Positions 1-5,523 of a stretch of 16,526 nucleotides of DNA are shown piece by piece (position 1 is the first letter of the stretch; every line of letters starts with the position of its first letter). This stretch comes from JBAWAP01 sp049589355 (lineage in GTDB: Bacteria; Chloroflexota; Anaerolineae; VGOG01). Made by a program: the position numbers and the translations under genes. The notes beneath the pieces were generated by a model. It worked only from the letters and a program-made list of their open reading frames with translations, had not been told where the DNA came from and did not search any database. The stretch is taken from positions 1-16,526 of the forward strand of contig JBAWAP010000375.1 in the NCBI GenBank assembly GCA_049589355.1, read 5' to 3'.

Positions 1-18
1 CCTCTAACCTCTAACCTC
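1..18. repeat. short 7-bp tandem repeat (CCTCTAA)
   Basis: The first 18 bases are two copies of CCTCTAA followed by CCTC, just before the ribosome binding site of the DegV gene. It may be the tail of an upstream element cut by the window edge. No function can be assigned. Confidence 0.5.
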
Positions 19-37
19 CAGAGGAAAGGAGTGTGTC

Positions 38-895
38 ATGTCTATAGTCGGCGTATTAACAGACAGTTGTGCCAGTATCCCTGAGAGGTTGATCGCGGAG
101 TTGAATATCAAGGTCGTCCCCTACTACCTTCATAAGGGAAAGGAAACGCTACGCGACCTGGTGGACGTGCAACGGGGGGAGTTCTTCCGTTGGCTTGCTA
201 CTGCCAAGGAGCTGCCCAAGACGGCCAACCCTGGCCCTGGGGACTATTTAGAGGGCTTCAAGGAACTGGCCCAGCAAACCCAAGAGGTTGTTAGTATTCA
301 CATGACCTCCATTGGCAGCGGAGCCTATCAATCGGCGATGATGGCCAGGGAGATGACCGGAGAGGTCTTGCCCGATTTGCGCATCGAGGTCATTGACACC
401 CGCAACGTGTCCCTCTGCCACGGTTGGATGGCCATCGAGGCGGCGCGGGCTGCCCTGGCTGGCCAGAGCCTGGACGAGATCGTGGAGTTGGTCAGGGACA
501 TGATCCCCATAACCAAGATGATCCAAACGGCCGACACACTGCGCTATCTCTATATGGGGGGGCGCATCGGCAAGGCCCAACACCTGGTGGGCTCCCTTTT
601 GAACATCAAGCCTCTAATCGGCATGGAGGATGGGGTCATCGTTCCCCTGGGGCAAGCACGTAGCCGGCTGGGGGCCTATCGCAAAATCGTGGAGATGATG
701 GAAGAGGATGTTGGCCGCTTAGGGCGGGTCAAGGTAGCCTTCGTCCACGCCGCAGCCCTGGAGGAGGTGAAGAAGCTGCGGGCCATGGTGGAGGAGCGGC
801 TGACCTGCGTGGAGGTGCTGATGGCGGAGCTTTCGCCAGTCTTGGGCGTCCACACCGGCCCCGGTACAGCAGGGGTGTGCTATTTTCCTGTGTAG
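38..895 (+). CDS. DegV family fatty-acid-binding protein
   Basis: 285 aa, the usual DegV length. DegV proteins (FakB type) are cytoplasmic and hold one long-chain fatty acid between two alpha/beta domains; in Firmicutes they present it to the kinase FakA. Visible family marks are the N-terminal TDS (residues 8-10), the lipid-head-group loop SIGSGAYQSA (91-100), an IDTRNVSLCHG-like segment near residue 118, a YLYMGGRIGKAQ stretch and a C-terminal HTGPGTAGV (H272 onward). The ATG is chosen because AGGAAAGGAG (22-31) lies six bases before it. No fakA-like partner is visible, so its exact lipid role here is open. It is followed by an inverted-repeat element and a terminator, so it is transcriptionally separate from mobA. 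Family assignment is secure; function is family knowledge. Confidence 0.93.
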   Translation: MSIVGVLTDSCASIPERLIAELNIKVVPYYLHKGKETLRDLVDVQRGEFFRWLATAKELPKTANPGPGDYLEGFKELAQQTQEVVSIHMTSIGSGAYQSAMMAREMTGEVLPDLRIEVIDTRNVSLCHGWMAIEAARAALAGQSLDEIVELVRDMIPITKMIQTADTLRYLYMGGRIGKAQHLVGSLLNIKPLIGMEDGVIVPLGQARSRLGAYRKIVEMMEEDVGRLGRVKVAFVHAAALEEVKKLRAMVEERLTCVEVLMAELSPVLGVHTGPGTAGVCYFPV

Positions 896-907
896 GGATG
901 GATCTGG

Positions 908-1005
908 AGGTACCAGGTACTTCCAAAAAAAACGTCTGACTCAGCGGCGAAGACGATTGGAAAGTGTTTTTGTCTTGAAATCCTCAGTGAAAGTGCCTGG
1001 CACCT
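908..1005. repeat. small element bounded by 15-bp inverted repeats (MITE/REP-like)
   Basis: AGGTACCAGGTACTT (908-922) and AAGTGCCTGGCACCT (991-1005) are reverse complements except for two transitions, and each end is itself nearly palindromic. The 98-bp span has an A8 run next to the left end and no ORF of note. A 9-bp direct repeat, CTGACTCAG, occurs inside it (936-944) and again just outside (1018-1026). The form fits a REP-like or MITE-like intergenic element. No transposase is present, so mobility is inferred. Confidence 0.55.
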
Positions 1006-1035
1006 GAGCGCCTACCCCTGACTCAGTCCGAGAAG

Positions 1036-1070
1036 GCGGGAGAGATTGTTTTTCCTCTCCCGCTCTCTTT
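1036..1070 (+). terminator. intrinsic terminator after the DegV gene
   Basis: A perfect 9-bp stem GCGGGAGAG/CTCTCCCGC (1036-1044 with 1055-1063) closes a 10-base loop and is followed by TCTCTTT. It lies between DegV and mobA and would end DegV transcription, so mobA needs its own promoter. Confidence 0.8.
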
Positions 1071-1096
1071 GTGTGGCGAGAAGCTGGATGCCAAAC

Positions 1097-1125
1097 TAGA
1101 CAGGGGTCGCTTTCTGTTGTATACT
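1097..1125 (+). promoter_or_regulatory. sigma70-type promoter of mobA-fdhD, near-leaderless
   Basis: TAGACA (1097-1102) and TATACT (1120-1125) are separated by exactly 17 bp. A start about 7 bases after the -10 falls at 1132 or so, only a few bases before the ATG at 1135. The mobA message would therefore have almost no leader, which agrees with the lack of a good ribosome binding site there. Confidence 0.6.
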
Positions 1126-1134
1126 ACTGATGAG

Positions 1135-1752
1135 ATGGGTAAGGGGAAAAGAGAGATTCAGCGTCCTATCAGTTGTATCGTGTTAGCTGGGGGAGAGGGC
1201 AAGCGGCTGGGCACCGACAAGGCCTTCCTTCAGGTAGGTGGACAGGTCCTCATCGAGGGAATCGTAGAGAAAATGGCGCGAGTTGGTGACGAAGTCATCA
1301 TCGTCACTAACTCCCCCCAGAAGTATCGTTATCTGGAGGTATGGTTGGTGGGCGATGTCTATCCTGGTCAAGGAGCTCTGGGGGGCATTTATTCCGGGCT
1401 AAAGGCAGCACACAGCCATCACAGCTTGGTGGTTGCCTGTGATATGCCTTTTCTAGACCTTAGGCTCCTACGTTATATGATCCTACTGTCCCCCGGTCAG
1501 GACGTGGTCATCCCCAGGATCGGGGGGCTGACAGAACCATTGCATGCTATCTACTCAAAGGGATGCCTCCAGCCTATCGAACGCCTATTGGCGGCTGGCG
1601 GCCTCAAAATCATTGATTTCTTCCCTGAGGTGCGAGTGCGCTATGTCGAAGAGCAGGAGATAAACCTATTCGATCCCCAGTACCTGTCGTTTTTTAACAT
1701 CAACACGCCTGCCGATTTGGAGAAAGCTAGGAGCTTGGCGAGGAGGAAGTGA
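1135..1752 (+). CDS. mobA: molybdenum cofactor guanylyltransferase MobA
   Basis: 205 aa from the ATG at 1135, close to the family norm. MobA links GMP from GTP to molybdopterin to make the bis-MGD-type cofactor used by formate dehydrogenases and related oxidoreductases in the cytoplasm. The nucleotidyltransferase P-loop-like signature LAGGEGKRLGTDKA is at residues 17-30, PGQGALGGIYSGL at 77-89 and the metal-binding ACDMPFL at 101-107 (D103). The end has the usual FFNINTPADLEKA. The open frame extends upstream to a TTG at 1069, but that lies inside the terminator and before the promoter, so the later ATG is preferred. Its TGA overlaps the ATG of fdhD by one base, showing translational coupling and a joint role in molybdoenzyme maturation. 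Confidence 0.92.
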   Translation: MGKGKREIQRPISCIVLAGGEGKRLGTDKAFLQVGGQVLIEGIVEKMARVGDEVIIVTNSPQKYRYLEVWLVGDVYPGQGALGGIYSGLKAAHSHHSLVVACDMPFLDLRLLRYMILLSPGQDVVIPRIGGLTEPLHAIYSKGCLQPIERLLAAGGLKIIDFFPEVRVRYVEEQEINLFDPQYLSFFNINTPADLEKARSLARRK

Positions 1753-2522
1753 TGGTTATAGCTAGTCGGAGCTTGATCTATAGCCGTTATACTGCCAATG
1801 GCATGACAATCATGGAGAAGAAGGTGGTGCGGGAGGCTCCCGTGACGGTGTATGTCAACGGAAGGGAGTTGGTTACTTTCCTCTGTACTCCCCAGAATCT
1901 GAGATACCTGGCGTTAGGTTTCCTATACTTGGAGGGGCTCATCGGTAGTCTGGATGAGGTAGCGCTGTTACGGGTCTGCGACGAGGAGGAGATGATCGAG
2001 GTGCGTCTAACTCACGATGTTGAGCTGCCGACCAGGCGCGTTCTCACCTCTGGTTGTGGGGGGGGCACTACCTTTGCCGACCTAACAATGCAGACGAGTA
2101 AGGTTGATTCAACTCTGAAGGTGACACCGTCTCAAATACTCGGCCTGATGCGTCGGCTTTATCGCGAGGCGGAGCTCTACCGTACCACAGGCGGCGTGCA
2201 CACCTCGGCTCTTAGCGACGACCAGCAGTTGCTAGTCGTGGCCTCGGACGTGGGCAGGCATAACACTCTGGACAAGATCCAGGGTCAGTGTTTGCTAGAA
2301 GGCATTGATACCAGGGATCGCATACTCTTGACCACGGGGCGTCTCTCCGCGGAGATGTTGAACAAGGCGGCCAAGATGCAGGTGCCCATTTTGGTCTCGC
2401 GCACCTCACCCACTGATCTGGCCGTGGAGATGTCCAAAGCCTGGGGCATCACCCTCATCGGTTATGCCCGTGGTGAGCAGATTCATGTTTACAGCGGGGA
2501 GGAACGGGTGAAGCTAGGCTGA
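1752..2522 (+). CDS. fdhD: FdhD-type sulfurtransferase for formate dehydrogenase
   Basis: 256 aa. FdhD carries sulfur from a cysteine desulfurase to the Mo/W-bisMGD cofactor, which formate dehydrogenase needs for activity. Family signatures are TTGGVHTSAL (residues 146-155), SDVGRHNTLDK (165-175), LLTTGRLSAEML (192-203) and the RTSPTDLAVEM region (217-227). The active-site loop reads TSGCGGG with C102; the second cysteine of the E. coli CxxC motif is glycine (G105). Some FdhD homologues are thought to have this one-cysteine form, so it is likely functional, but this is not shown here. The ATG at 1752 is chosen over the GTG at 1749 because AGGAGG (1741-1746) sits five bases upstream. No formate dehydrogenase gene is in the window. 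Confidence 0.92.
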   Translation: MVIASRSLIYSRYTANGMTIMEKKVVREAPVTVYVNGRELVTFLCTPQNLRYLALGFLYLEGLIGSLDEVALLRVCDEEEMIEVRLTHDVELPTRRVLTSGCGGGTTFADLTMQTSKVDSTLKVTPSQILGLMRRLYREAELYRTTGGVHTSALSDDQQLLVVASDVGRHNTLDKIQGQCLLEGIDTRDRILLTTGRLSAEMLNKAAKMQVPILVSRTSPTDLAVEMSKAWGITLIGYARGEQIHVYSGEERVKLG

Positions 2523-2544
2523 CACACTCGAATCTATATCAAAC

Positions 2545-2588
2545 CTTAACAACTTCTTCATAACGTCTTCACCTTCTTTTGGTACAAT
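2545..2588 (+). promoter_or_regulatory. activator-type promoter with three 11-bp direct repeats
   Basis: CTTAACA (2545), CTTCATA (2556) and CTTCACC (2567) repeat with an exact 11-bp period. An extended -10 TGG-TACAAT follows (TACAAT 2583-2588), starting 16 bp after the start of the last repeat. There is no good -35 box, as expected for an activator-dependent promoter. One-turn tandem direct repeats are typical of OmpR/PhoB-family response regulators, and the unit resembles the cyanobacterial Pho box (CTTAACC type). The same layout recurs at 15252-15306. The regulator and signal are unknown. Confidence 0.7.
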
Positions 2589-2644
2589 AGAAGCGGGTTA
2601 GGGGAAAGCCAACCCAGATCTAGACGAGGAAGGAGGTGAATTGG

Positions 2645-3220
2645 ATGACTAAGAAGAGGCTCGTACTGCTGGGCGGCCTGTCGCTGATCGTAGTGTTAGT
2701 GGCAAGCCTAGCTGGAGCAGCGTTCGTATTCGCCGACGAGCCCACACCCACACCCGCACCCAAGACCTATGGTTGGGGCCGTGGCTTCGGCTTTGGCCGA
2801 GGCGTCTGCGGGGAGGCGGGGCTGGAAGCGGCCGCCGAGCTTCTCGGCATGACCGCCGATGAGCTGTCCACCCAACTGTGGGGCGGCAGGACGCTGGCCG
2901 ACTTGGCCGACAAAGCCGGTGTTGACCTGCAGACCCTGCGGGACGCCGTAGATGCTGCGAACCAAGCTGCTATGGAGACTGCCGTCCGGGATTCCATTGA
3001 GCAGGCCCTAGAGAACGGGTACATTACCCAAGAGCAAGCCGACTGGTTGCTGGAGGGGCTGGAACAGGGCTTCTTCCCCATGGGCCGGGGCTTTGGCTTC
3101 GGGCATGGGATGATGGGGGGCTTCGGTGGCTTCGGACGTGGGATGATGGGTGACTTCGGTGGATCCGCCCCGCAGCGGGGCCCGTCAACATCTACAGCCC
3201 CGAGCTCCTCCTCGCTCTAA
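2645..3220 (+). CDS. secreted Gly/Phe/Met-rich small protein of unknown function
   Basis: 191 aa. A clear Sec signal peptide (basic MTKKR, hydrophobic core about residues 6-28, likely cut after FVFA) precedes a Thr-Pro linker (TPTPAP). The centre contains helical segments of a type seen in secreted Chloroflexota proteins: AAELLGMTADELSTQL, then TLADLADKAGVDLQTL, then ITQEQADWLLEGLEQGF. It ends in a low-complexity Gly/Phe/Met/His part with an 11-residue tandem repeat, then a Ser/Thr/Pro tail. There is one cysteine in the mature part. The ATG at 2645 has GGAGGTGA (2632-2639) five bases upstream; the GTG at 2636 lies inside that site and is rejected. It stands alone between its own repeat-controlled promoter and a terminator, so it is probably induced by an envelope or nutrient signal. 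No reaction can be assigned. Confidence 0.85.
   Translation: MTKKRLVLLGGLSLIVVLVASLAGAAFVFADEPTPTPAPKTYGWGRGFGFGRGVCGEAGLEAAAELLGMTADELSTQLWGGRTLADLADKAGVDLQTLRDAVDAANQAAMETAVRDSIEQALENGYITQEQADWLLEGLEQGFFPMGRGFGFGHGMMGGFGGFGRGMMGDFGGSAPQRGPSTSTAPSSSSL
3095..3160 (+). repeat. 33-bp tandem repeat, two copies, inside the secreted protein gene
   Basis: 3095-3127 and 3128-3160 are near-identical 33-bp units coding for GFGHGMMGGFG and GFGRGMMGDFG. The period is a multiple of three, so copy number could change without breaking the frame. Confidence 0.8.
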
Positions 3221-3276
3221 AGGCGCTGTAGTATTATCCATCCTGTGGCTGGTTGAGGAGGGCCGGCCGCGCTAGG

Positions 3277-3312
3277 GAGGGGGGTGAGGCCTGGCCTTGC
3301 TCCCCTCGTTTC
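3277..3312 (+). terminator. likely terminator after the secreted protein gene
   Basis: A 13-bp stem with some G-U pairs (3277-3289 with 3295-3307, loop CCTGG) is followed by CGTTTCATT, a weak T-tract. Its right arm shares TTGCTCCCCTC with the terminator at 15199-15230. Confidence 0.55.
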
Positions 3313-3362
3313 ATTGATAGATGAGGTCAATGACAGGATGTGCGTCTTTCAGGGTTTTGGCT

Positions 3363-3614
3363 ATGCTACGCCATCGCCAGCCACAGAGCTCCTGGCCCAA
3401 GAGCGGCGATGCTCCTACTTCGAACTGAGAGACCGGCCAGACGATAGCGGACGAGTACGAACTCGTTATCTACCCTGGCACTCCCCCTGACGTCCACGAC
3501 GTCGAGATAGGCTTGTACCTAGCAGCGACAGGAGAGCACTTAAGAATCGTAGGGCAGGGAGGACGGCTCCCGGATGATCGCGTACTATTGAGCAAGGTGC
3601 GGGTGATAGATTAG
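3363..3614 (+). pseudogene. 3' remnant of a GT-C-type membrane protein gene, C-terminal domain only
   Basis: Reading codons from 3363 gives ...SSWPKSGDAPTSN, a TGA at 3426-3428, then ETGQTIADEYELVIYP and on to VEIGLYLAATGEHLRI and DDRVLLSKVRVID before TAG at 3612-3614. This matches the end of the C-terminal domain of the three intact membrane proteins in this cluster: PTS.W..GE followed by a ...GLY...TG..L pattern. The TGA falls where those proteins have tryptophan, so a single TGG to TGA change explains it. No membrane-spanning part precedes it, and reading further upstream is not convincing. It looks like the tail of a deleted paralogue lying just before the intact DUF2079 gene. The stretch 3221-3362 otherwise holds only a terminator. 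Confidence 0.6.
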
Positions 3615-3627
3615 GAAGCAGGGGCTG

Positions 3628-5523
3628 ATGACAGCGCAGAAGGGTAAATCATTGAAATGGATCGAGGCTAGCGGTTACCTCTTGCTTATGCTTTATGCCC
3701 TGGTGTTCTCCTGGCTCTCGATTCAGCAACACAGGGCTTTTCACACCCGTGCGCTGGACCTGGCGCAATTCGACCAGGCCATTTGGAACACGGCCCACGG
3801 CAGATTCTTTGTTAATACCGTCAAACCGCCTAACACCTTAGGCTTTCATTTCTCCCCTCTGATGGGCCTTATCTCGCTCCTGTACCTCGTTTGGCCCGAT
3901 ATACGGCTCCTGTTCGTGATTAACACTGTTGCCCTGGCCCTTGTAGGTCTGCTTCTATTCCAACTAATGCGGGAGAGGAATCCAACTCTAGCTCCTTTTG
4001 TCTTAGCCGCCTATTGTTTGAACCCCGCTCTCCACGAAGTTAATCTTAGCGAGTTTCACAGGATAACCCTTGCCGTGCCTTTCATATCCCTTGCCTTTTA
4101 CGGGCTGATTAGAGGGCAGAGACGGTGGATCCTGGTGGGGCTATTACCAGCGTTGCTGTGCGAAGAGGACATGGCCATCTTAGTGATGGCTTTTGGCGCC
4201 TACCTGCTTTTGAAAAACAGAGAGGTGAAACTGGGTGGGGGCCTGTTGATCCTGGGGTTCCTTTGGGCGATCATTGTGCCCTTTGTAGTGATTCCTCGCT
4301 TCGGGAGCGGAACCTATCTCCCACTGCATAATTACTATTCTTACCTGGATCAGAACATCGGCCAAGCTTTGAAGCCCTTGAGCAGCACCCACTTGATTTG
4401 GATGGGAACTAGGCTAGTGATGACCAGACTTGAGGCTGTGATCCGGTTGTTATTGCCCACGGGGTTCTTAGTGTTCCTGGCCCTACCCATATTCGCACTG
4501 AGCTTTCCATCCTTTGGCTACATGTTGGCCAGCGATGCCCCTTCGATGTACAAGCTGCAAAGTTGGCACCCGGCTTCATTGCTGCCAATCCTTTTCTTCG
4601 CGGCAGCGGTAGGACTGGAGCGTTTCAAAGGCCGGAAGCGGCAATGGGCGACATTCTATCTTCTGGCGATGAGTGTCATCGGATACTGGTTATATAGCCC
4701 TGTCTCGCTGGCACGCGGATTTCAGCCAGAAAGGTTCATCGTCACTCAGCACGCGCGCTTGGGCGAAGCTATCTTGGCGCGCGTGCCTCCCAACGCATCC
4801 GTTTCAGCCCAGGATGCCTTGGTGCCCCACCTCTCGCATCGGGAGGAGATATATCTTTACCCGCGCAGGGCGGACGAGGCCCAATACATCGCCTTAGACA
4901 CGCGGGGCCGTTATTATCCTCTGATCCCTGATTCATACGAAAAGGGGGTCCAAGAACTCCTGGCCAATCCGGACTACAGAATCCTGGCCGAGGCCGACGG
5001 CTATTTCCTCTTTCAGCAAGCTGATGGCCCTTGCATTGAGCACCTGCTGGAGACCGAACTGGGCCAGGGGGTCGCTTTGCTGGGCTTCGACATCGCGACG
5101 AAGGATGAACGGGGCGAATACATATCCCAATCCCTTCCCCTCCGAGTCAGCCCCGGCCAAACAATCCGCCTGAGCCTGTACTGGCAGGGTGTGGCTGAGA
5201 TGGATATAGATTACACGGTCTTCACCCATCTGCTGGACGGTGATGGTCGCATCGTTGGCCAACACGATGAGCTTCCCGGCAATGGGTTCAGGCTTACTGA
5301 GATATGGCAGCCGGCGATTTTCAAGCTGACCAGCAGGTGGCAACCGGGGGAAATCGTGCGAGATGTGCACTATCTGAGCCTCTCCCCCGATTGCAAGCCA
5401 GGCACTGGCGTTCTGGAGGTTGGGATGTACAACCGTTGGACCGGCCAGCGTTTGAGCATGGCGAACGGCGAGGATCGCCTGATCCTGATCCAGGTGATCA
5501 TTGGTCGAGAAAGGGGGAGCTAG
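3628..5523 (+). CDS. DUF2079 family polytopic membrane protein with C-terminal beta-rich domain
   Basis: 631 aa. The first 365 or so residues form many hydrophobic segments with DUF2079 hallmarks: DLAQFDQAIWN (44-54) after the first span, HFSPLMGLISLLY (74-86), EFH (142-144) and LLCEEDMAIL (176-185). DUF2079 proteins are thought to be GT-C-like membrane proteins; the acidic residues after the first span suit a catalytic loop facing outside. Residues about 470-628 form a separate extracytoplasmic domain with IRLSLYWQ, YTVFTHLLDGDGRIVGQ, RWQPGEIVRD and LEVGMYNRWTGQRL motifs, shared with two other proteins here. The sugar substrate cannot be told. A moderate GCAGGGG site precedes the ATG. The next gene starts directly after its TAG, so the two form one transcription unit. 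Confidence 0.85.
   Translation: MTAQKGKSLKWIEASGYLLLMLYALVFSWLSIQQHRAFHTRALDLAQFDQAIWNTAHGRFFVNTVKPPNTLGFHFSPLMGLISLLYLVWPDIRLLFVINTVALALVGLLLFQLMRERNPTLAPFVLAAYCLNPALHEVNLSEFHRITLAVPFISLAFYGLIRGQRRWILVGLLPALLCEEDMAILVMAFGAYLLLKNREVKLGGGLLILGFLWAIIVPFVVIPRFGSGTYLPLHNYYSYLDQNIGQALKPLSSTHLIWMGTRLVMTRLEAVIRLLLPTGFLVFLALPIFALSFPSFGYMLASDAPSMYKLQSWHPASLLPILFFAAAVGLERFKGRKRQWATFYLLAMSVIGYWLYSPVSLARGFQPERFIVTQHARLGEAILARVPPNASVSAQDALVPHLSHREEIYLYPRRADEAQYIALDTRGRYYPLIPDSYEKGVQELLANPDYRILAEADGYFLFQQADGPCIEHLLETELGQGVALLGFDIATKDERGEYISQSLPLRVSPGQTIRLSLYWQGVAEMDIDYTVFTHLLDGDGRIVGQHDELPGNGFRLTEIWQPAIFKLTSRWQPGEIVRDVHYLSLSPDCKPGTGVLEVGMYNRWTGQRLSMANGEDRLILIQVIIGRERGS

Noticed and set aside
1069..1134. 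Upstream extension of mobA to a TTG at 1069
   Set aside because: It starts in the tail of a terminator and lies before the apparent promoter; the added residues show no MobA similarity.
2636..2644. GTG start for the secreted protein
   Set aside because: The GTG is inside the GGAGGTGA site that serves the ATG at 2645.
3284..3490. 68-codon ORF before the DUF2079 gene
   Set aside because: It overlaps a terminator, and the frame that resembles the shared C-terminal domain is a different one.
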